Origin: JBBQVO01 sp038211505 | GTDB taxonomy: Bacteria > Chloroflexota > Dehalococcoidia > DSTF01 > JACRBR01 | Reading direction: 5' to 3' | Assembly (NCBI GenBank): GCA_038211505.1 | Contig: JBBQVO010000163.1 | Location: 1 to 7,801 of the forward strand | DNA: 7,801 nt | Part shown: in pieces, positions 1-5,742 of the stretch | How positions within the stretch are numbered: position 1 is the stretch's first letter | Layout: every line of letters starts with the position of its first letter | The notes under the pieces: model-generated | What the model was told of the DNA's origin: nothing | Seen by the model: the letters and a program-made list of their open reading frames with translations, nothing else | Database searches by the model: none | Made by a program: the position numbers and the translations under genes

Positions 1-44
1 CTGCGACGACTGTACCGCCTTTAGCGTTACTGGATCGTAGGCTC

Positions 45-53
45 TGATATAAT
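45..53 (+). promoter_or_regulatory. Extended -10 promoter of ftsH
   Basis: The sequence TGATATAAT is a perfect extended -10 element (TG, one base, TATAAT). No convincing -35 hexamer lies 16-18 bp upstream, which fits the known ability of extended -10 promoters to work with a weak -35. Transcription would start near position 60, giving a leader of about 54 nt before the ftsH ATG. This leader contains a short GC hairpin (CCCCG at 74-78 with CGGGG at 90-94) just before a weak AGG-type ribosome binding site at 103-105. The motif is seen directly; its use as a promoter is inferred. Confidence 0.7.
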
Positions 54-113
54 GGGCCGACGCACACCCCCCACCCCGATTTACCATTCCGGGGAAAAGG
101 TCAGGTTACTTTC

Positions 114-2111
114 ATGAGTTCTCGCTGGTTGCGGAACAGCTTCATCTATCTGCTCATCCTCGTCGCCGTCGTGGCGATCGTCTTCTCCTTCTTCCGGGGC
201 GGCGATAATACGAAGAACCTCACGTTCAGCGACGTCGTCAGCGCCGGTCGCGACGGCAAGTTGCAAAGCATCGAGATTTCCGGACAGAGCTTGAACGTCA
301 AGCTCAAGAGCGACGCCCAGAAGTACACGTCGCGGATCGGCAACAGCACCGATGTCGAGAAGGTGCTCGAAGACAACGGCGTCAAGATCGGCGGTTCGAC
401 CGATACGTCCGTCGACGTCAAGTACAAAGAGCCGTCGCAGTGGGGCGCTTGGACGTCGCTGCTCGTCACGTTCCTGCCGATCCTCGTCTTCGGAGCCATC
501 CTCATCTTTATGATGCGGCAGGCGCAGGGATCGAATAGTCAGGCGATGAACTTCGGCAAGAGCCGCGCCCGCATGTTCACCGGCAACAAAACCACCGTTA
601 CCTTCGCCGACGTCGCCGGCGTCGATGAGGCGAAGGAAGAGTTGGCTGAAGTCGTCGAGTTCCTCAAGTACCCGGAGAAGTTCGCGTCGCTCGGCGCGCG
701 CATCCCGCGCGGTGTGCTGCTCGTCGGCCCTCCCGGGACTGGCAAGACGCTGCTCTCGCGCGCCGTCGCCGGCGAAGCGGGGGTGCCCTTCTTCTCGATC
801 AGCGGTTCTGAATTCGTCGAGATGTTCGTCGGTGTCGGCGCGAGCCGCGTCCGCGACCTCTTCGACCAGGCGAAGCGCAACTCGCCCTGCATTGTCTTCG
901 TCGACGAGATCGATGCGGTCGGCCGCCAGCGTGGCGCCGGACTTGGCGGATCGCACGACGAGCGCGAGCAGACCCTGAACCAGATCCTCGTCGAGATGGA
1001 CGGCTTCGACACGAACACGAACGTCATTGTCGTCGCGGCGACGAACCGCCCCGATATTCTCGACCCGGCGCTGCTGCGCCCCGGCCGTTTCGACCGCCAA
1101 GTGATCCTCGACCGCCCCGACAGCAAGGGCCGCGCGATGATCCTAGAGGTGCACACGAAGGGCAAGCCGTTCGAGAAGGATGTCGATCTGCCGACGCTCG
1201 CCAAGCAGACGCCCGGCTTCTCCGGCGCCGATCTGGCGAACCTCGTGAACGAAGCGGCGATTCTCGCCGCGCGTCGTAACAAGAAGAAGATCAGCATGAA
1301 CGAGTTCAACGAAGCCGTTGATCGCGTCATCGCCGGTCCGGAGCGCAAGAGCCGCGTCATTACGCCGAAGGAAAAAGAGATCATCGCCTACCACGAGGCA
1401 GGCCACGCACTCGTTGGGCACTTCCTGCCGAACGCCGATCCGCCGTACAAGATCAGCATCGTCTCGCGCGGCATGGCGGGCGGCTTCACCCGCTTCCTGC
1501 CCGAAGAAGATCGCCACCTGATGGCCCGCTCGCAGTTCAAGGACCTGCTCGCGACAAGTCTCGGCGGTCTCTGTGCCGAAGAGCTGATCCTCGACGGCGA
1601 GGCGACGACCGGCCCGAGCGATGACCTGATGAAGGCGACCAACATCGCCCGCAACATGGTCACACAGTGGGGCATGAGCGAGCGGCTTGGCCCGCGCACG
1701 TTCGGCAACAAGCAGGAGCTCGTGTTCCTCGGCCGCGAGATCGGCGAACAGCGGAACTACAGCGAGAAGGTTGCCGAGGAGATCGACGAAGAGGTACGCC
1801 GCCTCGTCGACCACGCCTACCAGACCGCCCGCGCGCTGCTGATCGAGAACCGGCCGCGCATGGATCGTCTCGTGAAGATTCTGCTCGAAGTCGAAAACAT
1901 CGAGGGCGACGACCTCAAGCGCATCCTCGATGGCCTCGACAGCGATACGCCCACCGCGCCGCCCGCGCCGCCGATTCCTGTAGAGGAGCTGGCGGAAGAG
2001 CAGCGCGAGATCGAGGGCAAAGCCGGCCCGAAGCCGAAGCTCGGCCCGCCCGGCCTCGCCTGGGGAAGTCAATCGAACATCAAACTGGATGACGACGGCC
2101 TGAAACGCTAG
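114..2111 (+). CDS. ftsH: ATP-dependent zinc metalloprotease FtsH
   Basis: FtsH is a hexameric inner-membrane AAA+ protease that extracts and degrades misassembled membrane proteins and short-lived regulators. The 665-residue protein has the full family layout. A first membrane helix spans about residues 9-27, followed by an extracytoplasmic domain and a second helix at about 114-134. The AAA+ module has Walker A GPPGTGKT at 205-212, the pore loop MFVG at 237-240, Walker B with VDEID at 263-267, and the second region of homology with its arginine fingers at about 309-328. The peptidase has the zinc site HEAGH at 427-431, and D504 is the likely third zinc ligand. The C-terminal tail after about residue 610 is rich in proline and acidic residues and is probably disordered. 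Length is normal for the family. The gene has its own promoter and terminator, so it appears to be transcribed alone. Nothing is missing or broken. Confidence 0.98.
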   Translation: MSSRWLRNSFIYLLILVAVVAIVFSFFRGGDNTKNLTFSDVVSAGRDGKLQSIEISGQSLNVKLKSDAQKYTSRIGNSTDVEKVLEDNGVKIGGSTDTSVDVKYKEPSQWGAWTSLLVTFLPILVFGAILIFMMRQAQGSNSQAMNFGKSRARMFTGNKTTVTFADVAGVDEAKEELAEVVEFLKYPEKFASLGARIPRGVLLVGPPGTGKTLLSRAVAGEAGVPFFSISGSEFVEMFVGVGASRVRDLFDQAKRNSPCIVFVDEIDAVGRQRGAGLGGSHDEREQTLNQILVEMDGFDTNTNVIVVAATNRPDILDPALLRPGRFDRQVILDRPDSKGRAMILEVHTKGKPFEKDVDLPTLAKQTPGFSGADLANLVNEAAILAARRNKKKISMNEFNEAVDRVIAGPERKSRVITPKEKEIIAYHEAGHALVGHFLPNADPPYKISIVSRGMAGGFTRFLPEEDRHLMARSQFKDLLATSLGGLCAEELILDGEATTGPSDDLMKATNIARNMVTQWGMSERLGPRTFGNKQELVFLGREIGEQRNYSEKVAEEIDEEVRRLVDHAYQTARALLIENRPRMDRLVKILLEVENIEGDDLKRILDGLDSDTPTAPPAPPIPVEELAEEQREIEGKAGPKPKLGPPGLAWGSQSNIKLDDDGLKR

Positions 2112-2121
2112 GCCGCGACAC

Positions 2122-2169
2122 CAACGAGATTGTGCGAAGGCTCCCCGATTCGGGGAGCCTTTCTCGTTG
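2122..2169 (+). terminator. Two-part hairpin terminator after ftsH
   Basis: A perfect 11-bp stem (AAGGCTCCCCG at 2137-2147, CGGGGAGCCTT at 2151-2161) closes a 3-nt loop. Around it lies a second perfect 8-bp pairing (CAACGAGA at 2122-2129 with TCTCGTTG at 2162-2169), separated from the inner stem on the left side by a 7-nt bulge. Only a short T run (CCTTTCT) follows the inner stem, so it departs from the textbook stem plus T-tract. The A-rich left edge and T-rich right edge would let it work for transcripts from either side. Terminator function is inferred from position, 10 nt after the ftsH stop. Confidence 0.8.
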
Positions 2170-2210
2170 ATGCGCAAACGTGGCATTCGCGCCGCGACGG
2201 ATGACGAAAC

Positions 2211-4124
2211 ATGGAACTGATCCGCCTCCAAAACGTCCGCAAAGACTTCGGTCATCGCGAGGTGCTGACTGACGTCAACTTCAAGATCATCGCCGGCCAA
2301 AAGTACGGTCTCATCGGGCCGAACGGCGCGGGCAAGACGTCGATCGTCCGCATCCTCACCGGAGAGGAGCCCGCGACCGGCGGCGCGATCACGCGCGCGC
2401 CCGGCCTCCGCATCGGCTACGTGCCGCAGCACGTCGACTACGCCGACGGCGACACCGTTCTCGACAGCATTCTCGCCGCCAACGCGCGCGCCCGCGCGAC
2501 GCTGCGTGAGCGAGAAGACGCGCTCGCGCTCGCCGCGCCCGACGACATCGCTGTGGCCATCGACGTCTACGAAGACGCGCGCGAAGCGTACGAGGTCGCC
2601 GGCGGCGAGCAACTCCGCGCCCGCGCCATCGCCATGCTAGATGCGCTCGGCCTCGCCGGACGTGGCGATCAACTCGTAGGCCGCCTGTCCGGTGGCGAGA
2701 AGAACGTACTCTCGCTGACGCAAGCGCTGCTGGCGGAGCCGGATCTGCTCGTGCTCGACGAGCCCGGCAACCACCTCGACTTCGCCGGCATTGCCTGGCT
2801 CGAAGCGTTCCTGTCGAAGTTTCGCGGCGCCGTCCTCATCGTCTCACACAACCGCTATCTCCTCGATCGCGTCGCGAAGACGATCTTGCAACTCGACGGC
2901 GGCCGTGTGCAGACGTACGCCGGCAACTACTCGGCGTATCGAGCCGCGCAGCTCCGCGAGAAGATGAACCAGCAGGCGGACTACAACGTCAACCAGAAGC
3001 GCCTCGCTCAGCTCGAAGCTCTCGTCAAGCGCTTTGAAGAGATCGCCCGCCGCACCGCCGATCCAGCGTGGGGCAAGCGCCTCCGTGCCCGTAAGTCGCA
3101 GCTCGCCCGCGAGCGTGACGACGCCGTCGACAAGCCGGCGTCGGAGCTGTCCGGGATCCGCATGAACTTCACGTCCGAAGGCAGCCGCGCCGATATCGCG
3201 CTACAGGTCCGCGGCTACAGCAAGTCCTTCGGCGATCGCACACTGTTCGACGACGCCTCATTCGAGATTCGCTGCGGCGAACGCGTCGTCCTGCTCGGCC
3301 CCAACGGCTGCGGCAAGACGACGCTTCTTCGCGACGTCATCGATCACGGCGCCTGGGATGATCCGCATCTGCGCATCGGCCCCAGCCTGCGCGTCGGCTA
3401 CTGCGCGCAGGAACAGGAGGTGCTCGATGACGACCGCACTGTCCTCGGCGAGATCATGGCGATTCGCGACGTCACGCGCGATGGCGCCTTCGGCGTGCTG
3501 CTCCAGTTTCTCTTCCGTCCCGACGACTTCACGAAGCGCGTCGGCGATCTCTCCGGCGGCGAACGCAATCGACTGCAGCTTGCGCGATTGATGATCGAGC
3601 AGCCCGACTTTCTGATCCTCGACGAGCCGACGAACCATCTCGATATCCCCGCCTGCGAGGCGATCGAAGAAGCGCTCGCCGACTTCAAGGGCACGATCCT
3701 GGTCGTCTCGCACGATCGCTACTTCCTCGACAAATCAGTCGAGCGCGTCATCGAAGTGCGTGACGGCCAGTTCGCATCCTTCGCCGGCAACTTCTCCGAA
3801 TTCTGGGCTTCGCGCCCACCCGCCTCTCGCACATCGGCTGCACGAGTTACGACCCGTCGCAACGAACGCGAACGCGGGCCGTCGCCGTCACAGCCGATCG
3901 CGTCATCATCGCGCGCGTCGGCAGCAGCCGTCGAGATCCAGGCGCGCATCGCCGAAGCGGAGCGGGAGGCGGTCGCACTCGAACGCCGCGTCGCCGACGC
4001 GTTCACCAGCGGCGACCACCGCGAAGGCACACGCGCCGCTCGTTCGCTCGAACAGCAACGCGCGCGCATCGACGAACTCTACAAACGATGGCTCGCGTTG
4101 GAGGAGTCACCGAAGGCGCGATAG
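2211..4124 (+). CDS. ABC-F family ATPase (ribosome-associated, two ABC domains)
   Basis: ABC-F proteins have two fused ATP-binding cassettes and no membrane domain. Characterised members bind the ribosomal E site and affect peptidyl-tRNA positioning, stalled-ribosome rescue or antibiotic resistance. Domain 1 has Walker A GPNGAGKT at 36-43, signature LSGGE at 159-163, Walker B ending LDEPGNHLD (182-190) and an H-loop SHNR at 212-215. Domain 2 has GPNGCGKT at 363-370, LSGGE at 447-451, LDEPTNHLD at 470-478 and SHDR at 500-503. The charged helical linker between them, about 243-312, corresponds to the P-site tRNA interaction region. After a Ser/Arg/Pro-rich stretch (about 534-572), a coiled-coil-like tail at 573-632 resembles the C-terminal extension of Uup-type members. 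The ATG is preceded by a weak GGATGA with 6-nt spacing. Sub-family (Uup, EttA, resistance type) cannot be settled by eye, so no symbol is given. Confidence 0.93.
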   Translation: MELIRLQNVRKDFGHREVLTDVNFKIIAGQKYGLIGPNGAGKTSIVRILTGEEPATGGAITRAPGLRIGYVPQHVDYADGDTVLDSILAANARARATLREREDALALAAPDDIAVAIDVYEDAREAYEVAGGEQLRARAIAMLDALGLAGRGDQLVGRLSGGEKNVLSLTQALLAEPDLLVLDEPGNHLDFAGIAWLEAFLSKFRGAVLIVSHNRYLLDRVAKTILQLDGGRVQTYAGNYSAYRAAQLREKMNQQADYNVNQKRLAQLEALVKRFEEIARRTADPAWGKRLRARKSQLARERDDAVDKPASELSGIRMNFTSEGSRADIALQVRGYSKSFGDRTLFDDASFEIRCGERVVLLGPNGCGKTTLLRDVIDHGAWDDPHLRIGPSLRVGYCAQEQEVLDDDRTVLGEIMAIRDVTRDGAFGVLLQFLFRPDDFTKRVGDLSGGERNRLQLARLMIEQPDFLILDEPTNHLDIPACEAIEEALADFKGTILVVSHDRYFLDKSVERVIEVRDGQFASFAGNFSEFWASRPPASRTSAARVTTRRNERERGPSPSQPIASSSRASAAAVEIQARIAEAEREAVALERRVADAFTSGDHREGTRAARSLEQQRARIDELYKRWLALEESPKAR

Positions 4125-4136
4125 GCGAGGGGTATT

Positions 4137-4163
4137 GTGATTCCGAGCGGAGCCGAGGATCTC
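4137..4163. repeat. Candidate dispersed intergenic repeat
   Basis: The motif containing ATTCCGAGCGGAGCCGAGGA lies 13 nt after the ABC-F stop. It resembles a CATTCCGAGCG-AGC-GAGGAATCTC type motif that recurs between genes in many bacterial and metagenomic assemblies. That resemblance is from memory; within this window there is only one copy. Its strand and boundaries are therefore uncertain. Confidence 0.45.
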
Positions 4164-4267
4164 CGGCGTGATCTGCAGTCCCGCGAGTGTCGGATCGCCA
4201 CCGTCCGCGGGAAACAGCGGAAAAGCGATGCAGCCGACGTGATTAGTAGCCTCTCGCGAAACTCGGC

Positions 4268-4301
4268 GTCGTGAATACTGGACTGTCGTGAATACTGGAC
4301 T
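4268..4301. repeat. Exact tandem duplication, 2 x 17 bp
   Basis: The unit GTCGTGAATACTGGACT occurs at 4268-4284 and again, identical and directly adjacent, at 4285-4301. Perfect identity suggests a recent slippage event or conserved paired sites. The unit length is not a multiple of three, so it would shift any reading frame, which fits non-coding DNA. It lies about 70 nt before the start of the small membrane protein gene. Confidence 0.9.
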
Positions 4302-4372
4302 ACGGATACACGAGAGCGTCTCAAAGCTGGGCTCATTTGTCATGCAAACCCCCATCCTCGGACAGTCTCACG

Positions 4373-4681
4373 ATGGCTTTTTTGGTGGCTGTCGCTAACG
4401 GCGCATGGACAGCTCTGGTGCTAGGAGGCGCGGTCCTTTACGAGGCGACTTGTGGCGGAAATGGTCCTCGACAGCAGCAATGCGGAGCCGGTTTGGGGTT
4501 AGGGGTGCTCTGGTTCATGGGACGAGCGATACTCTTCGTTCCGATGGCATGGGCCACGCATCGCCTTGCCGATTCGACGAGCTACAGATCCGACTGGATT
4601 GTAGCCGTCGGAGTGGGCGGCGTCGTAGCGGCTCTTGCGATACCCGTAATTGTGTTCGCACTTCTTGTATTCGGGCATTGA
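4373..4681 (+). CDS. Small hypothetical membrane protein (three predicted helices)
   Basis: I do not recognise this 102-residue protein. Three hydrophobic segments are clear: about 2-24, 38-61 and 75-100, with two cysteines (C27, C37) in the first loop and a short charged loop at 63-74. The clean alternation of hydrophobic helices and polar loops argues for a real gene. The ATG at 4373 is preferred because the protein then begins directly with the first helix; an in-frame TTG at 4337 would add 12 polar residues. Neither start has a strong ribosome binding site. Codons such as AGA, ATA, TTA, CTA and GGA appear here and are rare in the flanking genes, which suggests foreign origin or weak selection. 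It stands alone between the ABC-F gene and the opposing archaellin gene. Confidence 0.55.
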   Translation: MAFLVAVANGAWTALVLGGAVLYEATCGGNGPRQQQCGAGLGLGVLWFMGRAILFVPMAWATHRLADSTSYRSDWIVAVGVGGVVAALAIPVIVFALLVFGH

Positions 4682-4840
4682 GCGCCGTCAACGGAGAGGA
4701 CCGAGCCCGCTTTATTCGTGGCCCCATCGTCAGGTAACACAGCGGCGTATGCTGCCCCTGTCAGTAGCCACGGCGCGGGCACGCATCGTCAGCAGATTTA
4801 ACGCGACCTGTAGCCATACCTGGGCACGCGCCACGTCCTC

Positions 4841-5425
4841 CTAGTTGAGATTGTTGACGACGGCGAGCGCGGGCGGCGTCATCCGCTGCCGCACCCTGTA
4901 CGATCCGGTCGGCGGCATCACCTCGAGCGTGAACACATTGTTGACGCCGAACGTCACGCCGGCGCCCGCGAGATTGATGTCGATGCGGATCAGCTCGCCC
5001 GGCTCCAGCAGCGAATTCGCGTTGCCCGTCACCGCAGTCGCCGTATACGAAATATCGTTGACGACCTGAGTATCGTCGATATAGCTGATCACCGTGCGGT
5101 TCGTCGTCGCCGTGGGGTCGAGGTTCACCGAATCGCCGCCCGCCGCCAGCGTGATATCGAACTGCACCGTCGTCAGGCTGGTGCCGGTGGAGTTTGCGAT
5201 CACGCTGCTCGATAGCTCCATCGTGCCGCGCGTCTTCGCCAGGCCCGCATACACCGCCTCTTTGCCGCGCTCAGAGCTGAACAGCCCGGCGCTCAGCACG
5301 ACGAAAGCGAAGACCGAAGCGACGACGACGAACGCGATCAGCACGATCGCCGTCTCCAGCCCGGTGATGCCGTCCTCTTCATGCAGCGCCCGAATCCGGG
5401 CGGCAAGCGCTCGTAGTCTGCTCAA
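4841..5425 (-). CDS. Archaellin (archaeal-type flagellin) with class III signal peptide
   Basis: This 194-residue protein matches the archaellin family, whose members polymerise into the archaellum filament. The N-terminus is a basic 19-residue leader (MSRLRALAARIRALHEEDG) followed by ITGLETAIVL, so a prepilin peptidase would cut after G19. The mature protein has glutamate at +5, as in type IV pilins, then a long hydrophobic helix (about 25-49) that forms the filament core. The C-terminal beta domain has family-like signatures: LEPGELIRIDINL in its second half, FTLEVMPPTG, and a final TPPA segment. The start is TTG at 5425-5423, preceded by a purine-rich GAGGGGG with 4-nt spacing; no in-frame ATG fits. 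It lies opposite in strand to all other genes here, and no archaellum motor or peptidase genes are in the window. It could alternatively build an archaellum-like pilus. Confidence 0.9.
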   Translation of the reverse strand: MSRLRALAARIRALHEEDGITGLETAIVLIAFVVVASVFAFVVLSAGLFSSERGKEAVYAGLAKTRGTMELSSSVIANSTGTSLTTVQFDITLAAGGDSVNLDPTATTNRTVISYIDDTQVVNDISYTATAVTGNANSLLEPGELIRIDINLAGAGVTFGVNNVFTLEVMPPTGSYRVRQRMTPPALAVVNNLN

Positions 5426-5481
5426 CGCTCCCCCTCAAAGTCCGCCGCTATCCGCGTCAGGCGGCGGGCCGGTGTCGCATC

Positions 5482-5506
5482 AGGGATCGCCTTAGGTGAT
5501 ATCCCT
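5482..5506 (-). promoter_or_regulatory. Inverted repeat at the predicted 5' end of the archaellin transcript
   Basis: AGGGAT (5482-5487) and ATCCCT (5501-5506) form perfect inverted arms. In the minus-strand RNA they enclose a smaller partial pairing (CACC with GGCG, one mismatch) around a UAA loop. The site lies about where transcription from the upstream sigma-28-like promoter would begin, so it could act as a 5' stabilising hairpin or as an operator. The repeat is seen; the role is inferred. Confidence 0.4.
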
Positions 5507-5513
5507 AGTTCGA

Positions 5514-5540
5514 TGTTCGGCGTGACGCCACGTGGCTTTA
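5514..5540 (-). promoter_or_regulatory. Sigma-28 (FliA/SigD)-like promoter of the archaellin gene
   Basis: On the minus strand TAAAGCCA (5540-5533) is followed after exactly 11 nt by GCCGAACA (5521-5514). The classic sigma-28 consensus is TAAAGTTT, 11 nt, GCCGATAA, so TAAAG and GCCGA match fully and the spacing is exact. TAAAG is uncommon in such GC-rich DNA. Transcription would start near 5507, about 80 nt before the archaellin TTG. The match is seen directly; use by a motility sigma factor is inferred. Confidence 0.6.
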
Positions 5541-5636
5541 GTCGCGAAACACGCCATTTCACGCCTCAATTCGCATCCAGCGCGTTGAGCTGTCGTACGG
5601 AAGCGCGGGCGACCGACTCTGGAAATGCGCATTCTG

Positions 5637-5645
5637 TGGTATAGT
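5637..5645 (+). promoter_or_regulatory. Extended -10 promoter of the rplU operon
   Basis: TGGTATAGT is an extended -10 element with one mismatch to TATAAT. Like the ftsH promoter it lacks a recognisable -35 hexamer at the normal distance. Transcription would begin near 5652 and give a leader of about 90 nt before the rplU start, containing two hairpins. Confidence 0.6.
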
Positions 5646-5655
5646 TGTGAGTACC

Positions 5656-5721
5656 GCTCCGTTTGACACCGCCAAACGAGCCCCATAGACTTTCGCCCGA
5701 TGCCTGCCGCACGGCGGGCAT
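5656..5721 (+). promoter_or_regulatory. Structured 5' leader of rplU (two hairpins)
   Basis: Hairpin 1 pairs GCTC and GTTTG (5656-5665, with one bulged C at 5660) with CAAACGAGC (5673-5681), nine pairs around a 7-nt loop. Hairpin 2 pairs ATGCCTGCC (5700-5708) with GGCGGGCAT (5713-5721), nine pairs including one G-T wobble, around a GCAC tetraloop. Hairpin 2 ends 11 nt before the ribosome binding site, and neither stem is followed by a T-tract, so they are not terminators. Ribosomal protein operons are often autoregulated through such leaders, and L21 leaders are a known class in other bacteria. Regulation by L21 here is an inference. Confidence 0.45.
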
Positions 5722-5732
5722 TCTGGTGTGTT

Positions 5733-5737
5733 GGAGG
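5733..5737 (+). promoter_or_regulatory. Ribosome binding site that sets the rplU start
   Basis: GGAGG lies 5 nt before the GTG at 5743. A GTG five codons further upstream (5728) is also in frame, but the GGAGG would then lie inside the coding sequence. L21 proteins normally begin with a Met-aromatic-Ala-Val pattern, which the 5743 start gives (MFAVVRTGG). Confidence 0.85.
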
Positions 5738-5742
5738 ATTCT

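Larger units (their letters stand above)
4125..4372. other. Intergenic patch with repeats, no supported gene
   Basis: This 248-nt stretch follows the ABC-F stop and has lower GC and less codon structure than its surroundings. It holds a repeat-like motif at 4137-4163, a CCCGCG/CGCGGG inverted repeat at 4180-4185 and 4206-4211, and a tandem 17-bp duplication at 4268-4301. A minus-strand reading frame across 4107-4355 includes a plausible-looking stretch around 4150-4240, but it runs through the repeats, overlaps the ABC-F end and has no recognisable domain, so no gene is called. No T-tract terminator for the ABC-F gene is evident. Confidence 0.5.
5426..5742. other. Divergent control region between archaellin and rplU genes
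   Basis: These 317 nt contain no supported gene. The minus-strand part (5426-5540) carries the archaellin ribosome binding site, an inverted repeat and a sigma-28-like promoter. The plus-strand part (5637-5742) carries the rplU promoter, two leader hairpins and the rplU ribosome binding site. Between about 5541 and 5636 I see nothing specific. Confidence 0.7.

Noticed and set aside
81..1100. Minus-strand open frame of 339 codons opposite the 5' half of ftsH
   Set aside because: It is a shadow of the strongly conserved AAA+ coding region and would cover the ftsH start and ribosome binding site. Its sequence is Arg/Asp/Glu-rich with no family features.
1143..2612. Long minus-strand open frame of 489 codons opposite ftsH and the ABC-F gene
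   Set aside because: It is antisense to two well-supported genes, spans the terminator between them and shows only the mirrored composition expected of GC-rich coding DNA, with no recognisable domain.
4180..4211. CCCGCG/CGCGGG inverted repeat as the ABC-F terminator
   Set aside because: The six-pair stem has a 20-nt loop and no following T-tract, so it is a weak candidate and may be chance in GC-rich DNA.
4107..4355. Minus-strand frame that might be a gene remnant, with a hydrophobic stretch near 4210-4240
   Set aside because: It overlaps the ABC-F 3' end, includes the tandem duplication and the repeat-like motif, and has no identifiable domain. A decayed fragment is possible but cannot be supported.
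5728..5742. Upstream GTG at 5728 as the rplU start
   Set aside because: The GGAGG ribosome binding site at 5733-5737 would fall inside the gene, and the resulting extra residues MLEDS are not part of normal L21 N-termini.
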